From the NCBI GenBank assembly GCA_030147845.1, contig JASBUN010000036.1, positions 62,001-126,000 on the forward strand: DNA of 64,000 nt, read 5' to 3'. Position numbers and translations under genes: made by a program. This DNA is from Gammaproteobacteria bacterium. GTDB lineage: Bacteria; Pseudomonadota; Gammaproteobacteria; JASBUN01. This document shows positions 26,197 to 34,519 of this stretch, one piece after another. The first letter of the stretch is position 1. The number at the start of each line of letters is the position of its first letter. The notes beneath the pieces were generated by a model. The model was not told the origin of the DNA and searched no databases. It worked only from the letters and a program-made list of their open reading frames with translations.

Positions 26197-26303
26197 TCTT
26201 TGCCATCGGGTTGCCGGCCGAAACATCAGCGCCGGCGTATTCCTAATTAAACCGATCTGCGCGCCTGCGTATTGCCGCGCCGCGCCCAACTTGTGACGTT
26301 TCC

Positions 26304-27458
26304 ATGAGCGAAGAATTTCTCTACATTGATACACCGACCGCGTTAATTGAGTTCAGCGACTCGCTACGCGGCAGTCCATGGCTATGCGTGGACACCGAAT
26401 TCATGCGCGAGAAAACCTACTATCCGCAACTGTGTCTCATACAGGTGGCTAATGACAAGAGCATCGCCTGTATCGACCCTCTGACCATCGACGATTTGAC
26501 TCCGCTGCTCGACGTCCTTTACGACCCGTCCATCACCAAGGTGTTCCACGCGGCCAAGCAAGACCTCGAAATCCTCTATCATCTGCGCGGCTCGGTGCCA
26601 GTACCGCTATTTGATACACAAGTGGCGGCGGCACTGCTGTTTCACAACGACCAGATCGGCTACGCGAAACTGGTAGAACAGCTCTTGGGCATACGCTTGG
26701 ACAAAGCGCATACGCGTACGGATTGGAGTCTGCGACCGCTGGACGCGGGGCAGTTGCGCTACGCCGCCGACGACGTGCGTTATCTGCGCGACGTATACCG
26801 CAAACAGCTCGACGAATTACAACGGCAGGGGCGCTTGGCGTGGCTTGACGAGGATTTCAAGCATCTGTCGGACGCTTCTCTGTATGCGCCGCAACCCGAG
26901 CAAACGTGGCAGCGGGTCAAGGAAACGCGCCGGCTCAAGGGCGTTCAGCTTGCCGTCCTACGCGCCTTGTCCGCGTGGCGCGAACGACGCGCCATGGACG
27001 CCGACAAGCCGCGCCGATGGATCTTACGCGACGAAATACTGGCCGAGCTGTCGCGCGCAATGCCCGATGATCTGAGCGCGCTGGCGCGTATCCGCGGCGT
27101 CGAAGACAACACAGTAAAACGCCGTGGCGACGAATTGCTGCAAGTAATCGCACAAGCTCGCAATACACCACCTGAGGATTGGCCGGCGTTCGAAAGCCGC
27201 ACTATTCTGACCCCCGAACAAGATGCCTTGGTCGACTTGATGATGGCCGTGGTACGCATGCGCGCGCGCGAACATGGGCTCGGCGCCGCCATGCTGGCAA
27301 CACGGCACGACCTCGAACGGTTAGCGCAAGGCAATCAGGATACACCGGCACTGCACGGCTGGCGCCGCGCCCTGATTGGCAACGATCTACAGGCGCTGGT
27401 CGACGGCCAACGCTGGCTCGGCGTCGAACAAGGCGTGCCGACCATGCGTTCGACTTAA
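26304..27458 (+). CDS. rnd: Ribonuclease D
   Basis: 384 aa. The DEDDy exonuclease motifs are present: Exo I LCVDTEFMREKTYYPQLCLIQ near residue 28, Exo II VFHAAKQDLEIL near 80, and Exo III YAADDVRYL with the catalytic Tyr preceding it. Two HRDC-type helical domains follow (ALSAWRERRAMDADKPRRWIL and ALVDLMMAVVRMRAREHGL), as in E. coli RNase D. It trims the 3' ends of tRNA and other small RNA precursors. Confidence 0.95.
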   Translation: MSEEFLYIDTPTALIEFSDSLRGSPWLCVDTEFMREKTYYPQLCLIQVANDKSIACIDPLTIDDLTPLLDVLYDPSITKVFHAAKQDLEILYHLRGSVPVPLFDTQVAAALLFHNDQIGYAKLVEQLLGIRLDKAHTRTDWSLRPLDAGQLRYAADDVRYLRDVYRKQLDELQRQGRLAWLDEDFKHLSDASLYAPQPEQTWQRVKETRRLKGVQLAVLRALSAWRERRAMDADKPRRWILRDEILAELSRAMPDDLSALARIRGVEDNTVKRRGDELLQVIAQARNTPPEDWPAFESRTILTPEQDALVDLMMAVVRMRAREHGLGAAMLATRHDLERLAQGNQDTPALHGWRRALIGNDLQALVDGQRWLGVEQGVPTMRST

Positions 27459-27501
27459 CTTCAATACCATTTACGCGCATCACCGGGTGAGGAGAAATCG
27501 T

Positions 27502-27810
27502 ATGTACGTAGTCGCCAATCGAGTTCGTGTCGCTGCCGGCTGGGAAGATAAATTTGAACACCGCTTTCAACAGCGCGCCGGTCAGATCGATCGGCAGCCG
27601 GGCTTCGTGCGCATGGACGTGCTGCGTCCCGACACGCCCGAGACGCCGTATGTGGTCTTGACCGTTTGGCGCGATAAATCGGCGTTCGAACAATGGATCG
27701 GCAGCGACGATTTCCGCGCCGCGCACAGCAACCCGATGCCACGCGATGCCTTCGCCGGCGACAGCCTCCTGGAACGATACGAGATTGTGGTTTCAAGCTC
27801 CTCGGCTTGA
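27502..27810 (+). CDS. Antibiotic biosynthesis monooxygenase (ABM) domain protein
   Basis: 102 aa from the ATG at 27502, preceded by GAGGAGA. The dimeric alpha/beta ABM fold is recognised from MYVVANRVRVAAGWEDKFEHRFQ, QPGFVRMDVLRP and VVLTVWRDKSAFEQWIGSDDFRAAH. The phrase order matches the HmoB/IsdG-like haem-degrading or quinol monooxygenase-like group, but no haem-binding residue can be assigned with confidence. A possible 80-codon ORF overlaps its stop. Confidence 0.85.
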   Translation: MYVVANRVRVAAGWEDKFEHRFQQRAGQIDRQPGFVRMDVLRPDTPETPYVVLTVWRDKSAFEQWIGSDDFRAAHSNPMPRDAFAGDSLLERYEIVVSSSSA

Positions 27811-28052
27811 TGACGCTCGACCCGCCACTGAACCCAGCACCGGTTGCCCAGATCCGCGCCAATCGAGCGGCGCTGACGCACACAGCCACGCCGATCGCCA
27901 CTCCCCATCCCAACCACCGTGCAGTACGATTGCGTGTCGCCCGGCTATTGCCTGCCCGGGCCGGCGACACCGTTGTGCGGAATGATCCGCGCTCGGGCAA
28001 TAACGTGGACAATCGCTTGCGGAACCTTTTCACCGCGGCCCGGTCGCAATAG
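27810..28052 (+). CDS. Possible small ORF coupled to the ABM gene
   Basis: 80 codons, with ATG overlapping the ABM stop as TGATG, the classic arrangement for translational coupling. The product is basic and Arg/Ala/Pro-rich (for example HPNHRAVRLRVARLLPARAG) with no recognised domain. In GC-rich DNA such a frame may arise by chance, so only the overlap argues for it. Confidence 0.25.
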   Translation: MTLDPPLNPAPVAQIRANRAALTHTATPIATPHPNHRAVRLRVARLLPARAGDTVVRNDPRSGNNVDNRLRNLFTAARSQ

Positions 28053-28146
28053 TCGTACGCCGCGCCCGCGGGCAGTGCTGTTTGGTTCGATCTAGAGGGC
28101 GCTGCGCGGGCTAATCCGGATTTAAGCAACAACGCGAGATCGGATT
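27811..28146. other. 336-bp stretch between ABM and thioredoxin-like genes
   Basis: Apart from the doubtful 80-codon frame, no gene or strong RNA structure was seen. A long minus-strand frame (27461-28132) runs through it but is antisense to the ABM gene and has no recognisable content. Confidence 0.4.
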
Positions 28147-28716
28147 ATGGCAATACCAGGCCAAATCACGGCAGGGCTGCGGTCATGCACGTTAGCCGCT
28201 CTAGCGATGGTCACGCTACTGGCTACGTTGGACGTATCCGCCGCTGCCGGCAGTGCGCCACCGGCACCCGAGTTTACCCACGCGGACGCCGACGCGTGGA
28301 TCAATTCACCGCCCTTGCGGATGCGTGATCTGCGCGGAAAAGTAGTACTTCTTGATGTGTGGACCTTTGATTGCTGGAACTGCTACCGCTCATTCCCCTG
28401 GCTGCACGGCGTTGAGAACCGCTACCACCGAAGCGGCCTACAAGTGATCGGCATTCATACACCTGAGTTCGAAAATGAACGCGTGCGCAGCAATATCGAG
28501 CGCAAGGTAAAGGAATTCGAACTCCCGCATCCGGTAATGATCGACAATGACTATTCTTATTGGCGCGCCCTCAAAAACCGTTACTGGCCGAGCTTTTATC
28601 TGATCGACAAACAAGGGCGTTTACGTGCGCGCTACATAGGCGAAACCCACGCCGGCAGCGCCCAAGCGGATGTAATTGAAAGGACGATCGAGTCCCTGCT
28701 CGCGGAACCCGAATAA
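28147..28716 (+). CDS. Exported thioredoxin-like (TlpA/DipZ-type redoxin) protein
   Basis: 189 aa. An N-terminal signal peptide (hydrophobic LAALAMVTLLATLDVSAAAG) leads into a thioredoxin fold: LRGKVVLLDVWTFDCWNCYR with a CWNC active site, LHGVENRYHRSGLQVIGIHTPEF, and the cis-Pro strand YWPSFYLIDKQGRLRARYIGE. The GIHTPEF and YWP segments resemble the redoxin domain of DipZ-type proteins. CWNC is an unusual CXXC dipeptide. Periplasmic thiol-disulfide exchange is likely. It is the last gene before an IS element. Confidence 0.85.
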   Translation: MAIPGQITAGLRSCTLAALAMVTLLATLDVSAAAGSAPPAPEFTHADADAWINSPPLRMRDLRGKVVLLDVWTFDCWNCYRSFPWLHGVENRYHRSGLQVIGIHTPEFENERVRSNIERKVKEFELPHPVMIDNDYSYWRALKNRYWPSFYLIDKQGRLRARYIGETHAGSAQADVIERTIESLLAEPE

Positions 28717-28754
28717 GGCGAAACAACTTCGGTATTTTTTTGGCGATTATATAC

Positions 28755-28782
28755 TTGACAAAGTAACCGCACTGGCTACACT
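28755..28782 (+). promoter_or_regulatory. Sigma-70 promoter of the transposase gene
   Basis: A consensus -35 TTGACA (28755-28760) and TACACT (28777-28782) are separated by 16 bp, followed by AAAGGAG before the transposase ATG at 28803. Confidence 0.65.
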
Positions 28783-28802
28783 GTAATTAAAGGAGCCTAG
28801 CC

Positions 28803-29747
28803 ATGTGCGATATTAATAATCCCATCTTTCAAGACGAAACCACCGCCCGCGAATATCTCGAAGCCGTGCGCTGGCCGCAAGGTCCGTTCTGCCCGCATTG
28901 CGGCGAGGCAGAAGAAATTCGTAAGCTCGAAGGCAAGTCACACCGCCCCGGCCTATATCAGTGCCGTAGCTGCCGCAAGCAGTTCTCGGTAACGGTTGGC
29001 ACGCTGTTCGAGCGCTCCAAGATTCCGCTACATAAGTGGTTGCTGGCTACCTACCTGCTGACTTCCAGCAAGAAAGGCATGAGCACGCATCAACTACACC
29101 GTATGCTCGGCATTACCTACAAGTCGGCGTGGTTTATGACCCATCGCATCCGTGAGGCTATGCGCGAACCGACCGCCAAGGGTGACATGGGCGGCGAAGG
29201 CTCAACCGTCGAAGCCGATGAAACCTTCTGGGGTGGATTGAATACCAAGCGCCGCGCCCAAGGCAAGAAAGGCCGTGGCTATCAGCACAAAGAGAAGATT
29301 CTTACCCTGGTGGAACGCAACGGGCGTGCCCGCTCGTTTCATGTACCGGCGGTAAATGCGGATACCCTCAAACCGATCATCAAGGAACAGATCAAGGCAG
29401 AATCAGCCCTGATGACCGATGAGGCCGGGCAATATGTCCCCATCGGCAAGGAATTCGCCAGCCATGGAGTTACACGCCACGGCATCGGCGAATACGTGCG
29501 TGGCGACATTCACAGCAATACCGTCGAGGGTTATTTCTCAATTCTGAAGCGCGGCCTTAAAGGCACCTATCAGCACGTTTCCGAAAAGCACCTAAAACGC
29601 TATCTCGGGGAATTCGATTTCCGCTATAACCATCGCGTCAAGCTCGGCTACTCCGACACAGAGCGTGCCGAAATGGCCTTGCGCGGTATCCAAGGCAAGC
29701 GACTGACTTACCGCCCAACTCTTGGCGGGCAAGAATCCGCGATCTAA
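28803..29747 (+). CDS. IS1595-family transposase
   Basis: 314 aa, apparently full length. An N-terminal zinc ribbon (CPHCGEAEEIRKLEG ... CRSCRKQFSVTVGTLF, residues 32-66) is followed by a helical DNA-binding part (MSTHQLHRMLGITYKSAW) and an ISXO2-like DDE-type core: VEADETFWGG, LMTDEAGQYVPIG and HSNTVEGYFSILKRGLKG, giving the D, D and N-containing motif of this family. The end (YRPTLGG) is typical. I could not identify terminal inverted repeats or a target duplication in the flanks, so the element's limits are unknown. Flanking DNA downstream is AT-richer than the chromosome around it. Confidence 0.9.
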   Translation: MCDINNPIFQDETTAREYLEAVRWPQGPFCPHCGEAEEIRKLEGKSHRPGLYQCRSCRKQFSVTVGTLFERSKIPLHKWLLATYLLTSSKKGMSTHQLHRMLGITYKSAWFMTHRIREAMREPTAKGDMGGEGSTVEADETFWGGLNTKRRAQGKKGRGYQHKEKILTLVERNGRARSFHVPAVNADTLKPIIKEQIKAESALMTDEAGQYVPIGKEFASHGVTRHGIGEYVRGDIHSNTVEGYFSILKRGLKGTYQHVSEKHLKRYLGEFDFRYNHRVKLGYSDTERAEMALRGIQGKRLTYRPTLGGQESAI

Positions 29748-29827
29748 GAAATATTTGGATGAGTTTCAGCGACTGCTAAAAGCTATAGAATATTTGCTAT
29801 GGCTGGACGAGAAGTGAGAAATGTTCT

Positions 29828-30058
29828 CTACGACCGATCCGCTTTGGTCGTTGCCCATTTTTCAAGTTGACGAACTATGCCTTTCAGCGTCTCTGATACT
29901 ATTTCTGATTTGGAAATCGTGAACGCGTGGCCGGTTGGAGACAACCACATAACAGAATCCGACGAGATTGGTTTAATCTCCTTGCATGCCATCCCTTCAA
30001 GTCTCTGCTTTACTTGCCCGTATGAGAGAGTTTTTCCCCTCCATGGGGCGTCAACCAT
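29828..30058 (-). CDS. HicA-like small protein (putative toxin half, catalytic His missing)
   Basis: 76 aa. The order LSYGQVKQRLEGMACKEIK..., then SVMWLSPTGHAFTI and ETLKGIVRQLEKW, follows the double-stranded-RNA-binding-like HicA fold (helix, short strands, a basic beta-hairpin, then a helix containing TL..I.RQL). HicA toxins normally have GSHH with a catalytic His in the second strand; here the position reads SSDSVMW, so RNase activity is doubtful. Its start overlaps the stop of the HicB-like gene by 8 bp. The order antitoxin then toxin is the reverse of the classic hicAB arrangement but known for some systems. Assignment is by pattern only. Confidence 0.45.
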   Translation of the reverse strand: MVDAPWRGKTLSYGQVKQRLEGMACKEIKPISSDSVMWLSPTGHAFTISKSEIVSETLKGIVRQLEKWATTKADRS

Positions 30059-30350
30059 GCACAGGAGATGTGCGCATTATCTCTCGTGGATATATTTCGT
30101 AAGTGCTTGGCTCTTCTTCCAGTCCAAAACGTGTCACAAAGCCGCTATTGCCAGATCTTTTGCATGCGATCACATCCACGCCATGGGAATGCTTATAAAG
30201 ATTCTCCATAGCTGGGATAACATCGTGGAAAACTCGTTCTGGATCGGGACCCCACAACCATAAACCGGGCATCTGATCACTAGACACAAAAACTCCGCCA
30301 TTTTGCTGTTCTATTTTGAGATGCACGACTTTAATCGGCTCTTGGTTCAT
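30051..30350 (-). CDS. HicB-like / DUF1902-like protein (putative antitoxin)
   Basis: 99 aa with AAGGAG well placed before the ATG. The segment IKVVHLKIEQQNGGVFVSSDQMPGLWLWGPDPERVFHDVIPAM matches the partial RNase H-like HicB/DUF1902 fold: two strands, then a GLxxxGxxPexv-type turn into a helix. The remaining 45 residues carry no obvious DNA-binding domain. It is co-directional and overlapping with the HicA-like gene downstream, the expected layout of a toxin-antitoxin pair. Its place next to a transposase in AT-richer DNA suggests acquisition by transfer. Confidence 0.55.
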   Translation of the reverse strand: MNQEPIKVVHLKIEQQNGGVFVSSDQMPGLWLWGPDPERVFHDVIPAMENLYKHSHGVDVIACKRSGNSGFVTRFGLEEEPSTYEIYPREIMRTSPVHG

Positions 30351-30390
30351 GACGCGGTCTCCTTCCTAATCACGGCATCTTATGTTTGGC

Positions 30391-30525
30391 TTAACTACTC
30401 GATTTCGCCTTTTTGCCGCTCTTAGTCGGCTTGCTCTTGCCTATATTCGGGTGTGGCGGCGTATTAAGCATGCGCGCCACCGTTTCCTCAAATGTGTTCG
30501 TAGGCTTGCTCGGCTTTTCAGACAA
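30391..30525 (-). CDS. Small basic ORF of unknown function
   Basis: 44 codons from a TTG at 30525; the frame is open further upstream and has no good ATG or ribosome site. The product has an N-terminal FEETVARMLNTPPHPN segment and a Lys/Ser-rich tail (GKSKPTKSGKKAKSSS). The internal pattern looks like real protein, and I recall short Lys/Pro-rich proteins of this sort near mobile elements, but cannot name a family. It lies upstream of, and co-directional with, the HicB-like gene. Confidence 0.35.
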   Translation of the reverse strand: MSEKPSKPTNTFEETVARMLNTPPHPNIGKSKPTKSGKKAKSSS

Positions 30526-31169
30526 AATAAATATCCAAAATATCAAACAATTACGGATAAAATCTAGAGAAAGAGAATCGTATTACATATGAACGGTGAC
30601 GCTTGCGAAAATAGCATGTTTTACTTATCGTATCCTGTGTGCGTAATGCACCCCCAACACGTGTTCGGCTCGATACGTCTGGCCAGACCTGATAGGACGT
30701 CCAACACCCTATCAGCTTCGCTCCGAATCCTTGTTGCCCTGAATTCCAAACCCAGGGCTCGGGGTTTTACTATTTGTGGGGCAGGCTTGGTGCGTTTCAC
30801 GGTTTTGGCGCCGGTCGGAATCGGGGTTCGAATCCCCGCTGCTCCATTCCCTTCCCACTTCAGTACAGTAAACTTAACTGCACACGCAAATATTGCGTCT
30901 TTCTGTTGCACACGTCAATCATCTATGGACATCCTGTATCACTATATTCCATTCTGGTTTAGTGCTTTCTCAAGTATGCAATCGCCATTTTTTTTCCGGC
31001 CATTGGACACCGGCGCGCACGCGATATATATATCTGTTGCCGTAGGCGAACGGGCGCTTGATCGCGCCGATGTCCGTCTGCTGAGCACGATAAGTCGGGC
31101 AAGGACCAAATCGGTCTACGTCACCGACATGCGATTTAGCCCCATCGGCAGCAAGAAAGGACGATGCGC
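30526..31169. other. AT-richer intergenic stretch beside the IS element
   Basis: About 640 bp without a supported gene. It holds the tRNA-like remnant and runs of low-complexity AT sequence (for example ATATATATAT near 31022-31031). Base composition is lower in GC than the flanking OpgD and RNase D regions. The frames that cross it have no recognisable content. Confidence 0.5.
30778..30846 (+). other. tRNA-like remnant or attachment-site scar
   Basis: The 3' part is a perfect tRNA T-arm: CGGGG (30822-30826), TTCGAAT loop, CCCCG (30834-30838). It is followed directly by CTGCTCC (30839-30845), which pairs with GGGGCAG at 30778-30784 with one G-U wobble to close an acceptor stem, then A as a discriminator. 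The interior is only 37 nt and forms no proper D or anticodon arm, and no CCA follows. This is what a tRNA 3' end left by an integrative element, or a decayed tRNA, looks like. No second copy is seen in the window. Confidence 0.45.
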
Positions 31170-32750
31170 ATGAGTAGTTTTTGGACCAGACGCAGAATGC
31201 TGCAAACCATCGCCGCGTTGTCGGCCACGCCATGGCTAGGCCTGGACATGGCCAGCGCGGCTACCCAGTTGCCGCTCGGTAAGCCGGAGCCATTTAGTTG
31301 GGACGCCCTGCGAACACGCGCGCAGCAGTTGGCCGCCGGCAAATATCAACCCACACCACAGCCTTACTCAAAGCTGCTGGATACCATTGACTACGACACC
31401 TATCAGAAAATTCAGTTTCGCCCGCAAGACGCGCTGTTCGCCCAACCGGGAGACGCGTTCGCGGTGCAATTTTTTCATCTTGGCCGTTATGCGCAGCAAC
31501 CGGTGGCGATTTACACCATTGAAGATGGCCATGCGCGGTCGGTCGAGTATAGCCCGGCGTTGTTCAACTACGGCAGCACCGGCTTGGCGCAGAAAGTGCC
31601 AAAGCATCTCGGCTTCGCCGGCTTCCGCGTCATGAATTCGGGTAAAGAACCCGGCGATTGGCTCGCTTTTCAAGGCGCCAGCTATTTCCGCAGCGCCGGG
31701 CCGCTGAACCAGTATGGTCTGTCCGCTCGGGGTATTGCCGTCGACACTGCCGTCGCCGGTGACAGCGAGGAGTTTCCGCGTTTTACCGCGTTTTGGCTCG
31801 AAGAGCCGCACAAGCAGGCCGATACGATCGTCATCTACGCGCTTTTGGACGGCCCCAGCATTACCGGCGCCTACCGTTTCCACTGCCACAAAGGGCGCGC
31901 AGTGATCATGGATGTGCACGCGGACCTGTTCCAACGCGCCAAAATCGATCGCCTCGGTATCGCGCCACTGACCAGCATGTACTGGTACAGCGAGACCAAC
32001 GCGCGACGTTCGCCTGACTGGCGACCGGAGATTCACGACAGCGACGGTCTGGCCATGTGGACCGGTACCGGTGAACGCATCTGGCGACCACTCAACAATC
32101 CGCTGCACGTACAAACCAACTCGTTCTTTGATCAAAACCCGAAAGGTTTCGGCCTGCTGCAACGCGATCGCAACTTCGATCACTATCAGGATGACGGCGT
32201 ATTCTACAATCGCCGCCCGAGCGTGTGGGTGGAGCCGCGCGGTGATTGGGGCGCGGGTGCGGTAACGCTGGTCGAATTGCCGACCAATGACGAAATCGAC
32301 GACAACATCGTCGCCTTCTGGGTGCCAAAGAAAGCCGCTGCCGCCGGCGCGTCGTGGTCGTTCGACTATAAACTCTACTGGAGTGCCACCGAACCGTTCA
32401 TGCCCTCGGTAGCACATGTCGTAGCGACCCGCATTGGCCGCTCCGGGGTACCGGGACAACATGCTGCCCGCGACCCGAACGGACGCAAATTCGTCATCGA
32501 TTTCACCGGCGGCCCATTGGCACATATGAAGCAGCGTTACGACGTCGAAGTCGTAGTACGCGCATCACGTGGACACGTCGACAACGCCCACGCGCTCAAG
32601 GTCGTCGACACACACCTGTGGCGGGCCAGCTTCGACCTGCACGCGAGCGGCAAAGAACCGGTCGATTTACGCTGCTATCTACGGCTCGGCAAACAGACAT
32701 TGACGGAGACTTGGCTGTACCAGTTCCTGCCTGGCGATTACGGGATTTGA
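31170..32750 (+). CDS. opgD: Glucan biosynthesis protein OpgD (MdoD)
   Basis: 526 aa from the ATG at 31170, 8 bp after AAAGGA; the in-frame ATG at 31164 is too close to it. The N-terminus is Tat-like (TRRRMLQTIAALSATPWLGL), which distinguishes OpgD from the Sec-exported OpgG. The body matches the MdoG/OpgD family: DALRTRAQQLAAGKYQPTPQ, DYDTYQKIQFRPQDALF, GFRVMNSG-type strand, LTSMYWYSETN, HDSDGLAMWTGTGERIWRPL and DQNPKGFGLLQRDRNFDHYQD. It acts in the periplasm on osmoregulated periplasmic glucans. A sulfotransferase-like gene follows. Confidence 0.93.
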   Translation: MSSFWTRRRMLQTIAALSATPWLGLDMASAATQLPLGKPEPFSWDALRTRAQQLAAGKYQPTPQPYSKLLDTIDYDTYQKIQFRPQDALFAQPGDAFAVQFFHLGRYAQQPVAIYTIEDGHARSVEYSPALFNYGSTGLAQKVPKHLGFAGFRVMNSGKEPGDWLAFQGASYFRSAGPLNQYGLSARGIAVDTAVAGDSEEFPRFTAFWLEEPHKQADTIVIYALLDGPSITGAYRFHCHKGRAVIMDVHADLFQRAKIDRLGIAPLTSMYWYSETNARRSPDWRPEIHDSDGLAMWTGTGERIWRPLNNPLHVQTNSFFDQNPKGFGLLQRDRNFDHYQDDGVFYNRRPSVWVEPRGDWGAGAVTLVELPTNDEIDDNIVAFWVPKKAAAAGASWSFDYKLYWSATEPFMPSVAHVVATRIGRSGVPGQHAARDPNGRKFVIDFTGGPLAHMKQRYDVEVVVRASRGHVDNAHALKVVDTHLWRASFDLHASGKEPVDLRCYLRLGKQTLTETWLYQFLPGDYGI

Positions 32751-32809
32751 ACACCGCCCAGGACTTTCCGCTGCGCTATTTTGCCAATGAACTCATGGTT
32801 TTAGGTAAA

Positions 32810-32846
32810 AAAATCGCCGATTTGCCGCAAACTCGGCTAATTTTTG
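32810..32846. terminator. Terminator-like hairpin after opgD
   Basis: AAAAAT (32810-32815) and ATTTTT (32841-32846) flank a GCCGA/TCGGC stem (32817-32821 with 32834-32838), a bidirectional intrinsic-terminator layout of modest strength. It would separate opgD from the sulfotransferase-like gene. Confidence 0.5.
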
Positions 32847-32976
32847 AGACATAGTTCGCAAAAAGGGCGTTGCCGCGTCGTTATGGTTTTCAGGCGCTTC
32901 GCTCGGCCGCCGGGCCATCGCGCTCCTCATCGTCGAAGGATCGACCCAAACGATCATCAGACCAGAAGGAGAACCC

Positions 32977-33642
32977 ATGAATAAAACCGTCCGAGGCATT
33001 CTGCGCTACCGCGCGCTGTTATCCGATTGCGCCGTCGTCGTTGCCGGCATGGGCCGCTGCGGTACGACCTTGCTCTATGACGCCGTGCGTCGTCGCGGTT
33101 TGCGCGGTACCCGTTTCACGCCGTCACTGCCGGCAGTCGGCGCGTTCCGCACCGGCCGCGTGTACAAAACGCATGATTTTCCCCCAGCGTATATGCCTGA
33201 CAATACGCGCGTCATTTTCCTATTCGGAAATCCGCTCGACATCGTCATCTCTACCCACCGTAAAATCAACGAGTGGGGCCGCAAGCATCATAAGCATTTG
33301 CACTCCGATCTTTTTCAACCCAACGACAGCCTGTTTCAAACCGACAGTTTGCGTCTGCGCGAACATTTCGAACATTGGTACCGACCCCAGTCTTTTCCCT
33401 TTCTCTCGATACGCTATGAATCGCTGTTCAAACCTTCCACGCGCAGTGCCATTGAACATTTTCTCGGCTTCCCCGTTCCGCTGCCGGAGTTCCGCCAGCG
33501 CGCCGCGGATTGGTCCAATCATCCGCGGCGGGACGATCTCTGGAAGCTGTACGGCGACTTACACCAAGCGGTGCAGAAAGTTGATGACGTGCGCGTTTGG
33601 CAGGCGTACGAAATGCCGCAACAGCGCGCACGCCACGGATAG
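32977..33642 (+). CDS. Sulfotransferase-like P-loop protein
   Basis: 221 aa, strong GAAGGAGA ribosome site. The 5'-phosphosulfate-binding-type loop VVVAGMGRCGTTLLYDAVRR is at residues 19-38. YKTHDFPPAYMP and RVIFLFGNPLDIVISTHRK, the usual second (3'-phosphate) region, follow, and FLSIRYESLF is near 140. This order is that of small PAPS-dependent sulfotransferases. Acceptor unknown. Because it follows opgD, sulfation of an envelope glycan is a tempting idea, but a terminator-like hairpin lies between the two genes. Confidence 0.7.
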   Translation: MNKTVRGILRYRALLSDCAVVVAGMGRCGTTLLYDAVRRRGLRGTRFTPSLPAVGAFRTGRVYKTHDFPPAYMPDNTRVIFLFGNPLDIVISTHRKINEWGRKHHKHLHSDLFQPNDSLFQTDSLRLREHFEHWYRPQSFPFLSIRYESLFKPSTRSAIEHFLGFPVPLPEFRQRAADWSNHPRRDDLWKLYGDLHQAVQKVDDVRVWQAYEMPQQRARHG

Positions 33643-33739
33643 CGGCTAGACGTTACAGAGGAACCCGGCGCTTCACTTGAGTACGGGCATGGCAGCCGGT
33701 CGCAACCCAGCCGCCATACATGAAGTCCGCCGGCGCAAA

Positions 33740-34519
33740 CTAGGTGTGCAGGTGCTGGATCATACCGGCGGCCAGCCAGGTCTTGAGCAGGCTGGCGGCG
33801 CGCACCGCCAGCGCCGCGTCGTCGTCGTGCCAATCCGACAACGCCTCGCACATGGCCGCAAAATCGGCGCCGTCGCGAGCCGCCGCCAGCGCCGCCGCTT
33901 CGTCGGCGTCTAACATCTGGAATTGACTCAGTAGTTGCGGTCGCCAAATCAGGCAAATCACGGCATCGACTGCGCGTTGGGGCTGCGGCAACGCAGTTGA
34001 TGCCCGCGCCGCTTTCCAGATTTCCAGCGAATTCCAATGCAGCTCCACCGTTCGCAGCGATGGATGAAACTCGATGCACAACGCCGGCCAAGCATCGAAC
34101 GGTACGCTGGCGGCAGCGGACTCGTCGGCCAGCGCGACGTCGGGGGCGTCGAAAGCATCGACAAAGGCCCATTCAAACGTAGCCAGCTCGGCCAACAGAT
34201 CGGAATCGGGCTCGCCGCTGGTGCGCAAAAACAGAGGTAAATATTGCCCGAACCAGCGTAACGAAAAATAGTGCGAAGGATAGGCGCGAACGTAGTCCCC
34301 ACAAATGCGCGCGAACTCGTCGTCACCGAGCAGCGCGGCTAGCGCCGTATAGTCGCTCCGGAGCGCCTCGATCAAACGCACGTAATAGGCGTTGACATAA
34401 ACGTCCAAGCGCCGCGTGCTGGGCATTTCCTGCGTGCCGACAATGGCATCGCCGATGGCCGGATCGCCTGCCATCAAATGCAGTTTGAATGCTTGTTGAA
34501 TCTGCTTCAGGCTGGGCAC
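33740..34519 (-). CDS. bufC: BufC-like DUF2063 protein (RiPP recognition partner of BufB)
   Basis: 259 aa. The DUF2063 signature runs [16 protein letters not shown]..., [41 protein letters not shown] and [19 protein letters not shown], then a domain with [13 protein letters not shown]. In bufferin and MbnC-like systems this protein pairs with the DUF692 enzyme and helps recognise the precursor peptide. Its 5' end overlaps bufB by 13 bp, so the two are translationally coupled. A DoxX-type bufD, common in such operons, does not follow. Confidence 0.9.
   Translation of the reverse strand: MPSLKQIQQAFKLHLMAGDPAIGDAIVGTQEMPSTRRLDVYVNAYYVRLIEALRSDYTALAALLGDDEFARICGDYVRAYPSHYFSLRWFGQYLPLFLRTSGEPDSDLLAELATFEWAFVDAFDAPDVALADESAAASVPFDAWPALCIEFHPSLRTVELHWNSLEIWKAARASTALPQPQRAVDAVICLIWRPQLLSQFQMLDADEAAALAAARDGADFAAMCEALSDWHDDDAALAVRAASLLKTWLAAGMIQHLHT

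Noticed and set aside
27461-28132. 223-codon minus-strand ORF
   Set aside because: Overlaps the ABM-domain gene antisense and has an Arg/Ser-rich composition typical of a shadow frame.
28717-29880. Terminal inverted repeats of the IS1595-type element
   Set aside because: No convincing matching pair could be found by eye in the flanks, so no element boundaries are given.
30621-30911. 96-codon minus-strand ORF containing AAGIRTPIP
   Set aside because: It is the reverse translation of the tRNA-like T-arm at 30822-30838; such GIRTP peptides are a known artefact of tRNA sequences.
31368-32525. 385-codon minus-strand ORF
   Set aside because: Antisense to opgD along its whole length, with no recognisable motif; a GC-rich shadow frame.
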